64,000 nucleotides of DNA. Origin: Rhizophagus irregularis. Lineage: Eukaryota; Glomeromycota; Glomeromycetes; Glomerales; Glomeraceae. This document shows positions 32,109-42,476 of this stretch, one piece after another (positions within the stretch are counted from its first letter, which is position 1; each line of letters opens with the position of its first letter). The position numbers and the translations under genes are program-made. Under the pieces are notes generated by a model. The model was given only the letters and a program-made list of their open reading frames with translations, did not search any database and was not told the DNA's origin. The stretch spans positions 1,426,001 to 1,490,000 of the forward strand of contig NC_089448.1 in the NCBI RefSeq assembly GCF_026210795.1, read 5' to 3'.

Positions 32109-33608
32109 ATGTCCAGTCTCAATGAAGATATTCTTTTCTTAATATTTGAAGAATTACAAGAAGATTCAAAATCCCTCTTTTCATGTCTAATGGTTAATAG
32201 ACTTTGGTGTGAAACTGTGGTGCCGATTTTATGGAGGAATCCTTGGTGCTACAGTAATATTAATTATGCGAATAAAACCTATTTGTTTTTCATTATTGCT
32301 TGCTATTTATTAGATGATATAAAAGAATTCATAACAGAGCAAGAAATCAAATTACCTTCGGGTTCAAATCAATCGCTCTCGTTTGATTATTTTTCTTTCT
32401 GCAGAAGTATTAATGTAGATACTATAAATAATATAATTTCTATTGGATCAACTTTAGGTCATAATCAATTTTTCATGCAACAAAAATTTTACTTTTTCTT
32501 TATGAGAAAATGTCCAGAATTGAAGTATTTTGATATGAAATCAATAAAGCATCAAATATTTTATTTTCCGGAAGCCATGATCCGTCTTGAGTCACTTTGT
32601 GAATTAAAATGTAATACATCTATTGATTCTTCATACTTTTATGGATTATCGCAATTCTGTCAATATATACAGAGACTCATCATTATCAACACGGACACAA
32701 AATCTAATCATGGGATTGTTAGGTTAATTGAGGTTCAGAAGAACTTAAAGCATTTTGAATGGGAAGATTATTTTCATGAAGAGCTTTTTATGATTGATAA
32801 TCTATACGATAAAATTTTTCTTGCACTAGAAAAGAAAGCAGAAAGTCTCAATTATTTAAAAATATTTTTCCTATATACGATAAATTATGAACACATATTA
32901 TTGCAAAAGATACTTCCAAAATTTTATAAACTAAAAATATTGATAATTGAAAGTTTTCTTCATTTTGATGATGAACAATTAGAAAAATTGAAAATGCAGG
33001 TTTATCATGAACTTGAAATTCTTGATATAGGATGTAATATGTTAAATTTAATTTCTAGTATAATTAAAAATAGCGGAGGATGTCTTAAGAAAATTTTATT
33101 TAAACCCTATGATGTTATTGATAATGAAGTTGGTAGCTTTAAAGAAAATTCTCTCAAATTTATTCGTGAAATTTATAAAAATTGTCCTTCAATTGAATAT
33201 TTGACAATTATATTTCCACCATCAGAAGTACATTTCGCTGAATTTGAAAAATTACTTAAAATTTGTCAAAATTTAAAATCATTATTATTAATTTCATATA
33301 ATGTGGATGAAATTGAAACTGAGGAAAGGTTGGAAAATGGGGAAATTTTATTAGAAATATTAATTAGATCAGCTCCATCTAATTTAAAAGAAATTAGATT
33401 TAGTGATGATGATTTACGATTTTCTTTAGAAAACTTTGAAGAATTCTTAGAAAAATGGAAAGGCAGACATGCACTTTCTATATTTACTATTGATTCTTAT
33501 TATATAACAGAAGATTATACAAAATTGATCAATAAATATAAAAGTGATGGGGTAATCAAAGATTTCAAATATTTTCGTCACATAGATTCACTTAGTTATT
33601 GTGTTTAA
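32109..33608 (+). CDS. F-box protein, copy 2 (499 aa)
   Basis: Intact and intronless, with the same gaataaagaATG start context as copy 1. The N-terminal F-box (residues about 3-48, MSSLNEDILFLIFEELQEDS) differs from copy 1 at only a few positions. Most differences lie in the C-terminal leucine-rich half, and residues about 100-120 have local changes (LGHNQFFMQQKFYFFFM). By family, an SCF substrate receptor candidate with unknown target. Its distal upstream sequence appears displaced by the nested transposons, so its promoter context differs from its sisters. Confidence 0.88.
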   Translation: MSSLNEDILFLIFEELQEDSKSLFSCLMVNRLWCETVVPILWRNPWCYSNINYANKTYLFFIIACYLLDDIKEFITEQEIKLPSGSNQSLSFDYFSFCRSINVDTINNIISIGSTLGHNQFFMQQKFYFFFMRKCPELKYFDMKSIKHQIFYFPEAMIRLESLCELKCNTSIDSSYFYGLSQFCQYIQRLIIINTDTKSNHGIVRLIEVQKNLKHFEWEDYFHEELFMIDNLYDKIFLALEKKAESLNYLKIFFLYTINYEHILLQKILPKFYKLKILIIESFLHFDDEQLEKLKMQVYHELEILDIGCNMLNLISSIIKNSGGCLKKILFKPYDVIDNEVGSFKENSLKFIREIYKNCPSIEYLTIIFPPSEVHFAEFEKLLKICQNLKSLLLISYNVDEIETEERLENGEILLEILIRSAPSNLKEIRFSDDDLRFSLENFEEFLEKWKGRHALSIFTIDSYYITEDYTKLINKYKSDGVIKDFKYFRHIDSLSYCV

Positions 33609-34729
33609 TATTTTGTAAGCTAGACAATAATGCAAGAATTCAAAGTATTAATTATAAAAGTTTGTAGTCTATGTTTTTCTTAAGATTATAATGTATGATG
33701 TAACTGTTTTATCACAATAATAGAGTTTTATATAACGCAGATCTGAATAATTAATAAAGTATATATGTTCTGAAGATTTGGACTTTTATATTTGCACGAC
33801 ATTGCAAATAATTGATCGTTTCAGTACTGTATATAAGATTTGAATTAATCCTTTGCATAAAATGATACAATTCCAGTTAAACATCATAGTCGTCATATTA
33901 ATGACATCACTAAATTATCGGGCAGTCCAGTAATTTTACGTAAAATTAACGAAATATACAGTATGTCCAATAACTGTTAATTGACTATTAAGTCATTAAT
34001 CGTTATAATTATTATGTTTACGGACAATGATTGAACAAGACTGTTTTATAACAGTTATATGACGAACTGTCCAATAAGTTCATAGTAAGATATTAACTTA
34101 CATGATTTTCAACAAAAACATACGTATTATAAATAGCCTAGGTGATTAGATCACGAAAAATGAATATTTAGTGTCTTAGGTTCAATTCTTAAGGTAAGTA
34201 AAGTTAAAAAATTAAAATACGTATATTTATATTACTTTTTAAAATAATTTCAACAAATGCGCAGTATTTATCATGTGGCTTATTGATTAAGTGTACCTGA
34301 GACTGAACGTATTTGACGTCCAACTTGCGTTAATGGACCATATGTGATGTCCAATAATGATAGTGATGAAGCTAGGGGTGCTATCTCTGAAAAATATTTA
34401 TAAACGCCACATAATTTTGGGCACATCAAAGGTTATAACTTATAACCTTACTATTTAAGTCACAAGTGTATATGTTTATTATGTTATAAGTTATAACCCT
34501 TATATGGGCGGCCCATGGGCAGATAACCAATGTCCTGTTTCCCATAGGCTAATAACATAGACCGAACCACTACCCAATATTGAAAGAATTCATGTGAAAA
34601 TAAGCTGGTTAGCTGACCACCAGAACTCGGACATCTGATGTCCTTATTAATTAGGATTCAGATTTCAGACACACAATGTCTTCATTATAGGTTGCCCATA
34701 GCTACAATTCAGGCCAAATGTAATGCTGG
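33609..34729. other. Conserved 3' flank of F-box copy 2, then no gene
   Basis: 33630-33900 matches the 3' flank of copy 1 (gcaagaattcaaagtatta, gtttgtagtctatg, tgcaaataattgatcg). Beyond that, 33910-34620 is AT-rich with short inverted motifs (ttataacttataacc near 34432-34500). No coding signal. Confidence 0.45.
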
Positions 34730-35225
34730 CCCACCAAAAAAAAATTCTCCGCGAAATCTATTAAAGAAAAATTCTTTAATGAAATTCTCTATCAAAAACA
34801 ATCCCCCTATTAAAAAAAAATTCTCTAATAAAATTTTCCGTCAAAAAATACTTTCACCTATTAAAAAAAATTCCCGAAAGAATTCTTTATCAAGGAAAAC
34901 TCCCTCCTATTAAATAAAAATTCTTACCGAAATTCTCTATCAAAAAAAAACTCACTTGTTAAAAAAATTTTCTAACGAAATTATCTATCAAAAAAAAACC
35001 TTCCCTATTAAAAAAATTCTTCAAATAATTTTCTACAAAAAAAAAAATTCTCAATTAATTTCTCTATCAAATAAAAAAATTCTCCTGTTAAAAAAAATTG
35101 TTCCAACAAATTAAGTATATGTCAAAAAAAAAATCTTATTAAAAAAATTCCCAAAGAAATTCTTTCAAACAAATATATTAAAAATAAAAATTCTCTACAA
35201 AATTTGTTTATAAAAAAAAAGCCAA
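34730..35225. repeat. A-rich tandem repeat of about 50-65 bp
   Basis: Eight or so degenerate units of the form tattaaaaaaaattct + ctaacgaaattctctatcaa. A 91-codon open frame runs across part of it but only mirrors the repeat (Lys/Asn/Ser). Noncoding minisatellite is the simplest reading. Confidence 0.6.
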
Positions 35226-36230
35226 TAAAAAAAAAAAAATTTTTTATAACTACGCTAAACTTAGAAACATGTGACCGACAAAATATCAACCCTGTGCTGA
35301 CAAAGAAACTAATTTTTGGCAAAGATAAATTATCGAGTATAGTTGGATTAAATCAAACACAGTTGGACAAAAACATCAAGCACAGACGGACAAAATATTG
35401 TTACCAAAATTTTTGCTTGAAATTGAATTAATCAAAGATTATTGTTAGGGTTGCCCATGAAAATAGTTAAAGATCGAACAAGTCACATGATGTAGTACGC
35501 AGAAATCCTATGATTATGGCTGAGTTTATTACAATATGAAACATTTCTTATAATATATTTTAGTTTTATTAGTTATTTACATTAATTAACCACTTTTAGT
35601 ATTATTAGTACTTTTGACTCATAAGTATTCAATTATAAGTATCAGTTTAATTATTATAACCTTAGAAAATTGCTTTATTAGTTTAGCTAGAGAAGTTTCT
35701 TGAACTTTACATAGTTGATGAATCATATAGACACATAGAACTATTACGAAATAGCAATAGGAAGGTTTCTACAGATAATTGCAATGGAAAAAGGACAATT
35801 GATTGATTAATCATATTAGTATAATAGGATAATATTGATAAGTTTAAACTGTCATGTGTGCAAATGTAAACATATATAGAGCAATATTTTCTTTTGAATA
35901 AAGGTTGTTAACACCTGGGTAATCTAACAGTGAGTTTAGATTGTGTTATCCGAAGTATTGTGTTTTTGTATGATTTGTTTGTTAGTTTTCTTTGTAGTAA
36001 ACTTTTTGCGTGTTTTATTTGTTTTGCCTTTGTGTTTGTCATTATTTGTTTGATAGATTTCTATCTTAAGAAACTCTTACATTGTTTACCATCATTATTA
36101 ATTTTCTACTGAGAATTATTAGTGATACTCTTATATTTATCACAATATTATCAAAACACTTATCATTTTATTTGGCCTTTTTGTCACGACTGTTCAATTT
36201 AACATCTCTGACGTTAGTTATCACTCCAGA
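35226..36230. other. No gene seen
   Basis: AT-rich. Open frames here are short and lack family features. The motif acaaaaacatcaagcacaga at about 35366-35386 is an outlying unit of the repeat at 36234-36475. Confidence 0.35.
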
Positions 36231-36233
36231 CCA

Positions 36234-36475
36234 AATCGGTGATAACAATATCAAGCACAGATGGATAAAAACATAAAGCACGGACGGATAAAAATGTCAA
36301 GCATGGTCGGATAAAACCATCAAAGCACGTACAGTCATACAGATAAAACATCAAGATAAAAATATCAAGCACGTGATAGATAAACATCAAGCATGATTGC
36401 ATGAACAGATAAAAATATCAAGCACGTACAGATAAGCATGAACAGGTAAAATGTCAGGCACGGTGTAATATTTTG
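36234..36475. repeat. Degenerate short tandem repeat (aaaatatcaagcacgtacag type)
   Basis: About ten irregular units of 18-30 bp containing ataaaaatatcaagcacg or atgtcaagcatgg. It lies immediately upstream of the promoter block of F-box copy 3. Spacing is too irregular and no cas-like genes exist, so it is not a CRISPR. Confidence 0.6.
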
Positions 36476-36530
36476 TCAATCCATGCTTGATTTTTCACCC
36501 TGATAGTTTAGTGAGTGGGTGGGCGTAATT

Positions 36531-36617
36531 TATTTTCGTTATTGTGAAACATTACTTGTATCATTTGATCAAGTTTATTGTTGTGCAGAATAATAAATTT
36601 AGCAATTGATCGGAGCA
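36531..36617 (+). promoter_or_regulatory. Conserved upstream block of the F-box paralogues, copy 3
   Basis: gggcgtaatt, tattgtgaaacattacttg, tcatttgatcaagtttattg and gatcggag in the shared order. The interior is shorter than in copy 1 (the tttgtttattgatt part is reduced). Confidence 0.55.
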
Positions 36618-36759
36618 ATATAAATATCGTAAAAAAAAAATTTTTCGTTCAAATATTTAATATTTTGAAAATTTATTTTTTAAGAATATTTTTTATTTAT
36701 AAAAAATTTTTTTAAGTCATTTTATTATTATTATTATTACTATTATTTTTGAATAAAGA

Positions 36760-38256
36760 ATGTCCGGACTCAATGAAGATATTCTCCTCTCAATATTTGA
36801 AGAATTACAAGAAGATTCAAAATCACTCTTTTCATGTCTAATGGTTAATAGACTTTGGTGTGAAACTGTGGTACCAATTTTATGGAGGAATCCTTGGTGC
36901 TACAGTAATATTAATTATGCGAATAAAACCTATTTATTTTTCATTATTGCTTGCTATATATCAGTTGATATAAAAGAATTCATAACAGATCGAGGAATCA
37001 AATTACCTTCGAGTTCAAATAAATCGCTCTTGTTTGATTATTTTTCTTTTTGCAGAAGTATCAATGTAAATACTATAAATAATATAATTTCTATTGGATC
37101 AACTTTAGCTTATAATCAATTTTTTATGCAACAAGAATTTTACTTTCTCTTTATGAGAAAATGTCCAGAATTGAAGTATTTTGATATGAAATCAATTAAA
37201 CATCAAATATTTTATTTTCCGGAAGCCATGATCCGTCTTGAGTCACTTTGTGAATTAACATGTGAAACATCTACTGATGCTTCATATTTTTATGGATTAA
37301 CACTTTACTGTCAATATGTACAGAAACTCATCATTTTTAATACGGATCCAAAATCTTATTATGGGATTGTTAGGTTAATTGAAGTTCAGAAGAATTTAAA
37401 GCATTTTGAATGGGTAGATGATTTTAATGATGGGCATTTTACGAGTGATGATCATTACGAAAAAGTTCTTCTTACACTAGAAAAAAAAGCAGAAAGTCTT
37501 AATTATTTAAAAGTATTTTTCGAATATATGTTAAATCGTGATTACGAAATATTACAAGATGTACTTTCAAAATTTTCTAAACTAAAAGTATTAATAATTG
37601 ATGCATTGCTTTATTTTGAAGATGAACAAGTAGATAAATTGCAAATGCAGGTTTATAGCGAACTTGAACTTCTTAGTATGAATAATAATAGAATAGATAT
37701 AATTTATAGTATAATTGAAAATAGTGGAAGTCGCCTTAAGGAAGTTTTATTTAGACCCTATGATGCCATTGATTGCGACTATGAAGGCTTTGATGAAAAT
37801 TCTCTCATATTTATTCGTAAAATATATGAAAATTGTCCTTTAATTGAGTATTTGTCAATTACATTTCCATCATTAGAAGAACATTTCGCTGAATTTGAAA
37901 AATTATTAAAAATTTGTCAAAATTTAAAATCACTATTATTATTAATTTTTAGTGATATTGAAACTAATGAAGAATATTTGAAAAATGGGGAAATTTTATT
38001 AAAAATATTAACTAGATCAGCATCATCTAATTTAAAGGAAATTAGGATCTGTAATGGAATTAAATTTTCTTTAGAAAACTTGGAAGAATTCTTTGAAAAA
38101 TGGAAAGGTAAACATGCACTTTCCATACTTACTGTTGATCCCATTTATTTAGAAGAGGATTATACAAAATTGATAAATAAATATAAGAGTGATGGAATAA
38201 TTAAAGATTTTAAATATGTGAATCATGCAGAATTAGATAATAGCTATACTCTATAA
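36760..38256 (+). CDS. F-box protein, copy 3 (498 aa)
   Basis: Intact and intronless, with the gaataaagaATG start context. The F-box begins MSGLNEDILLSIFEELQEDS. Residues 1-160 stay close to copies 1 and 2. From about residue 165 the leucine-rich region diverges strongly (LTCETSTDASYFYGLTLYCQ), and the C-terminus ends HAELDNSYTL instead of SLNYCV. The contrast between a stable F-box and a variable target-binding half is typical of expanded F-box families. SCF role inferred; target unknown. Its 3' flank is split by a 382-bp element. Confidence 0.88.
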   Translation: MSGLNEDILLSIFEELQEDSKSLFSCLMVNRLWCETVVPILWRNPWCYSNINYANKTYLFFIIACYISVDIKEFITDRGIKLPSSSNKSLLFDYFSFCRSINVNTINNIISIGSTLAYNQFFMQQEFYFLFMRKCPELKYFDMKSIKHQIFYFPEAMIRLESLCELTCETSTDASYFYGLTLYCQYVQKLIIFNTDPKSYYGIVRLIEVQKNLKHFEWVDDFNDGHFTSDDHYEKVLLTLEKKAESLNYLKVFFEYMLNRDYEILQDVLSKFSKLKVLIIDALLYFEDEQVDKLQMQVYSELELLSMNNNRIDIIYSIIENSGSRLKEVLFRPYDAIDCDYEGFDENSLIFIRKIYENCPLIEYLSITFPSLEEHFAEFEKLLKICQNLKSLLLLIFSDIETNEEYLKNGEILLKILTRSASSNLKEIRICNGIKFSLENLEEFFEKWKGKHALSILTVDPIYLEEDYTKLINKYKSDGIIKDFKYVNHAELDNSYTL

Positions 38257-38303
38257 GTCATAGATTGTTTAATTTAGCAAGAATTCAAAGTATTAATTGT
38301 AAA

Positions 38304-38685
38304 AGTGATCTTAACGTTCACCAGGGGTAAAATTCACCAAGGGTAAAAATCACACCAGGTAAAATTCAACCTTTATCATACTTTATAATTTATATTTGTT
38401 ATATTAAAATTTAAATTTTTTCAGTTTAAAAAAAAAAATCTAAAAAACAAAACTTTTATACAACATTATATACAAGATAAATTAGTTTATATAGTGCATT
38501 ATGTAAATTAAGGTGTAAATTTATCTTTAGTGAATTTCGACATAAAATATTGGAAATTTAACGTATTACACGTAAATCAAGGTGAAATTCACCTTTATTA
38601 TAATAAATATTTATATAAATTAAAGTAAAATTCGCCTCATGTAAATTAATTTAAATTAACCTCTGGTGAATGTAAAATTAATTCT
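38304..38685. mobile_element. 382-bp MULE-like MITE with 9-bp target duplication
   Basis: aattgtaaa stands at both 38295-38303 and 38686-38694. The imperfect inverted ends (about 25 bp) share ttcaccag(g/a)ggt. The interior is rich in ggtgaaattcacc-type motifs in both orientations. The paralogous 3' flanks at about 10062 and 33648 read straight through this site (tattaattataaaa, then tttgtagtctatg), giving the empty allele. A 9-bp duplication fits Mutator-like transposases. No open frame. Confidence 0.8.
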
Positions 38686-38964
38686 AATTGTAAATGTTTG
38701 TAGCCTATGTATTTTATAAAATTATATGTATGATGTAGCTATTCTATGAGTATTTATACCAATTAACTAATAAATTACTTCTACATTTACATGAAGTTTG
38801 CAAATAATTGATCGTTTTAAATGTTATATAAGATCTGAATTATCACAAACAAAGTAGAAAATCTTTTTTTGCAGTTAATTATCACATTCATCAAATTTTG
38901 AGCAATAGTGATTATTTTATAAGAATTATATAAATTGCTTAGTATATAAGTGAACAGTAAAATC

Positions 38965-39400
38965 TATGGCGAGCCACTCTGGTCAAAAGTGTGCCGCATT
39001 TTGCGGCAGGTGCGCCTGTTTTTAGGCGCCTGATGCGCATAATGCGGCAGGTACACCTATTTTTAGGCGCCTGAGTGCGGCAGGTGCACATAGTTTTTAG
39101 GCACCTGATGCTCAGGATGCGCCTGGTTTTAGGCGCCTGAGGCGCCTAAGTGCGGCAGTTGCTCCTGATTGCAGCAGATGCGCCTGTTTTTAGGCGCCTA
39201 ATTGTGGCAGGTGCGCCTGTTTTTTGTTCCTTTTCGATCATAGGCTTTTTTTGGAAATAAGCATCTTTTGAGCTTTTAGCATAGATCTACGTACATTGCC
39301 AAATTAATTTAATAATTTGATAAAAATAGTAAGTTAAGCTTTTTTTTGGTTCAAACTCGTTCCAATGGATTGGATGTTGTTCTATCCTTGGAATTATCAC
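38965..39400. repeat. Left inverted repeat with repeated ttttaggcgcctga motif
   Basis: The outer 270 bp contain about six copies of the palindromic core aggcgcct, alternating with gcggcaggtgcgcctg. It is an unusually GC-rich block in this AT-rich window. The inner 160 bp are unique sequence. Confidence 0.82.
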
Positions 39401-39749
39401 CAGACTTGTGGTTTGTGTGATGATCTCTTTTTATCCTGCTATAGTTATTATAATACTATTTTTAAATGAGAACAATTTTAGTTTATTTCAAAAAATTCAA
39501 AATTTATTACAAATCTTATCTACTGTTTAAATTTTCATGATTTATATATGAGCATAAAGAAGTAGTCTTTCCTAGTTAATATTACCTTCAGTTAATCTCA
39601 GTTTATTAAACAAAAATAGAAATAATTGCATAAAATTTTTATAAATCACTAATTATTTTGTGTAACATATATACTACTGTACAATTATATAATCCATGGT
39701 TTTGTATAAATGTAGCAAATTAATAGAAATTACTCAGCTTGCTCAAATA

Positions 39750-39914
39750 TACCCAGTAAATAGTTTTTGTATAAATTTGTACCAAATGGGCTCATCCATA
39801 TATAATTGGCTCTAGATTGGCTTAAATTTGGATTATTTATTGCATAAATTTGAGCTAATTTTGAGCCAATGAGCCCGTTTGGTATAAATTTATACAAAAA
39901 CTATTTACTGGGTA
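39750..39914. mobile_element. 165-bp TA-flanked MITE (mariner-like)
   Basis: Ends TACCCAGTAAATAGTTTTTG and its complement (caaaaactatttactgggta); the arms extend about 45 bp, with a short loop. TA flanks both sides (39748-39749, 39915-39916), as for Tc1/mariner elements. It is nested inside the 38965-42476 element. Confidence 0.75.
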
Positions 39915-40109
39915 TAGCATTGGTATTGAAAATTTTAGTTAACCAAAGTCATGTACTATAAATATTTATACTAGCCCTGCTCATCCGATTCTAGTGTAAT
40001 TAATTTTAGCAAATTAAAATTGAGTATAAAATCATATTCAATTTTTTCTTTTTATTTTCAACCGATCATGTTAAAGCTGTATTGCATTTTAAAATTTCGG
40101 AATACACAG

Positions 40110-40633
40110 TAGAGGTTGGAACTGGTCCAAAAAGTCTTAACGGTTAATAACCGGTTAACCAAACCTTTAACCGGTTAATTAACCGGTTAAAACTCAATCC
40201 TAGTCAGAATTAAAATTCGGCCAGGATTAGCATCAAATATATTTTTAATCCCGGCCAAAATTAGGCCAGACCAAAACTCTAACAATCGAAACGAAACTCT
40301 AGCTGAAAGACGAAATTCAGGCCAAAATTGTCTGGCCGGCACTATGAATTTCGGCCCGCATATATAACACAAAAAATTTCTTACCTGGTGGCTAAACTTT
40401 TATCCGAAGTCCCGTGATTTATAATTCTGGCCGGCACTGTAAATTTGGCCAGAATTACGCATTTTAACCGGTTAATTTAACCGATTAATTTAACCTATTA
40501 ATTTAACCGGATAATTTAACCGGTTAATTTAACCGGTTAAAAATTGTTTTTTAACCGGTTAACAAATGTTTTAACCGGTTAACCGTTTTAACCGGTTAAT
40601 TAACCGATTAAGCTTAACCGGTTCCAACCTCTA
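40110..40633. mobile_element. 524-bp hAT-like MITE with exact 8-bp target duplication
   Basis: atacacag stands at 40102-40109 and 40634-40641. Ends TAGAGGTTGGAAC and complement GTTCCAACCTCTA. Subterminal ttaaccggttaa repeats occur on both sides (several near 40140-40190, many at 40460-40620). The interior has ggccagaatt/ggccggaatt motifs. The 8-bp duplication and TAGAG ends fit the hAT superfamily. No transposase gene. Confidence 0.87.
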
Positions 40634-40941
40634 ATACACAGATCATCAGTTGTTGTTCCAATTTTTAAAAATTTTGAAAAAAATCAAATGGAAGTAAACA
40701 GGGCTACTGTCTAGAATTGCATATAGTATTCCCTTTTCACAAAGCAGTAACCCTACCTATGATAAAAATAGTTTACTAACTTTAGCATTACCTCAAAATT
40801 AATCTCTATTTTATTTTTATTTCATTTTAATAATTATGTTATCAATGTTAATCTCATTTTTTCTTGTAAAATAAAATTTCTGTCTTTAAAAACCTTACTT
40901 AACAAAAAAATTTATAATATATTAAAGGGTTTAAATTTTAT

Positions 40942-41214
40942 ATGCAGGTGCATTGCAACGCACCCTTTATAATATCTCATATATAAAAGTCAAAAATACC
41001 ATTCAAACCATACTTTAATCTTAAAGTAAAGTTGTAGGGCAAGCAAAAATACGCATAGTACGTGTCTTTTGAAAGCTTTATAATATGTACATAAAGTTTA
41101 TGCGACGTTTATTCAAACATCAGAAAATTTAACGATGTCACGTGATAATAAATGATCAACATATTTACTATGAGAAAATTACCAAAAAGGGGGCGCGTTG
41201 CTACGCACCCGCGT
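40942..41214. mobile_element. Short element with GC-rich hairpin ends
   Basis: Left atgcaggtgcattgcaacgc and right gcgttgctacgcacccgcgt are imperfect inverted copies. Each end is itself partly palindromic (gtgcattgcaacgcac; gcgcgttgctacgc). I see no convincing target duplication, so the exact edges and class remain open. Confidence 0.5.
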
Positions 41215-42071
41215 AAAAATGTTTTTTTCCTATATTAAATTACTATTAAATTATTATGTTTAACAAAAAATAATTTTTTTTTTACAAATACTTTTATTAA
41301 AAATAATTTTTTTAGCATATTTTTAAATTTTATAACTTATAATATAGTAATAATATTAAAAAAAATAATTTATATAACTAATTAATAAAGATACTGTACC
41401 TTTGACTTTTTTTTTTTAACTAAATGTTATAAAATAATATTAAACTGACACATTTTTACTTATATATTTTAAACTATTTTTATCACGGTGCAGGATTACT
41501 GCATATCCAATTTCATAAGACCTGGATATTTTACTAGAAATAAAAAAAATTCCTATCTTAGAACCCGGGTAATTTATAAACTCCTAATAATTTAATAATT
41601 ATAAAATCTTGTATTAATATGATTAATAATAATAACAAACATAAAAGACCTTTTTGTGATTATTGTATTCAGTTGTTAGTTTTTTCAATTTTCTTGTTCA
41701 TGTATTTATTTTACATTAAAAGATGGAATGTTGAGACTGAATTTCTAAAAAGTCAAAATCTTTTATTTAACTAGTATGCAATCAAAAGGTAATAGAATTC
41801 TTATTGTAAAATTGCATATGAAGTTTAAAAATAAATTTTACTTGTTTCACTATACAAATATATTTAAAAAACAAACTAAAAATACCAATTATAAAAGAAA
41901 GACAATGAAATTATTCAAGATTATAAGCAAAAAAAAATTTAAAAAAATAAAAATAAAACAAAAATAAATGATACAATGGATAATCCATTAAGATAAAAAT
42001 TTTTTTATATGTTTATATTCATAATTATTTTGAACATTTAATTTAATAAAATTTAGTTGGTTGAAAAAAAA
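41215..42071. other. Interior of the 3.5-kb element, no gene
   Basis: Very AT-rich. One 63-codon open frame (41776-41967) is Lys/Phe/Asn-rich and reflects base composition. Nothing supported. Confidence 0.4.
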
Positions 42072-42476
42072 GTGATAATTTCAAGGATAAAACAACATCC
42101 GATCCATTGGAACAAGTTTGAACCAAAAAAAGCTTAACCTTACTATTTTTATCAGATTATTAAATTAATTTGGCAATGTACGTAGATCTATGCTAAAAGC
42201 TCAGAAGATGCTTATTTCCAAAAAAAACCTATGAACAAAAAAACAGGCGCACCTGCCACAATCTGCTGCACCTGCCGCAATTAGGCGCCTAAAAACAGGC
42301 GCATCTGCTGCAATCAGGAGCAACTGCCGCACTTAGGCGCCTCAGGCGTCTAAAACCAGGCGCATCCTGCGCATCAGGCGCCTAAAAACTATGTGCACCT
42401 GCCGCACTCAGGCGCCTAAAAACAGGCGCACCTGCCGCAAAATGCAGCACACTTTTGACCAGTGCGGCTTGCCATA
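42072..42476. repeat. Right inverted repeat of the 3.5-kb element
   Basis: Complement of 38965-39400 with some lost motif copies (31 bp shorter). It contains repeated taggcgcctaaaaacaggcg. The arms have diverged by scattered substitutions, so the insertion is not brand new. Confidence 0.82.

Larger units (their letters stand above)
38965..42476. mobile_element. 3.5-kb non-autonomous element with about 400-bp GGCGCC-rich inverted repeats
   Basis: The left end TATGGCGAGCCACTCTGGTC pairs with the complement of the right end (gaccagtgcggcttgccata). Pairing continues for 436 bp on the left (38965-39400) and 405 bp on the right (42072-42476), including the single-copy phrase gcatagatctacgtacattg. 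aaaatc flanks both sides (38959-38964 and 42477-42482), a possible 6-bp duplication in A-rich DNA. No transposase is visible inside; the interior holds three smaller nested elements. The superfamily is not assigned. Confidence 0.8.

Noticed and set aside
34638-34913. A 91-codon Lys/Asn-rich frame
   Set aside because: It follows an A-rich minisatellite and its content is fully explained by the repeat.
36234-36475. CRISPR-like short repeats
   Set aside because: Units vary in length and sequence, there are no unique equal-length spacers, and the genome is eukaryotic.
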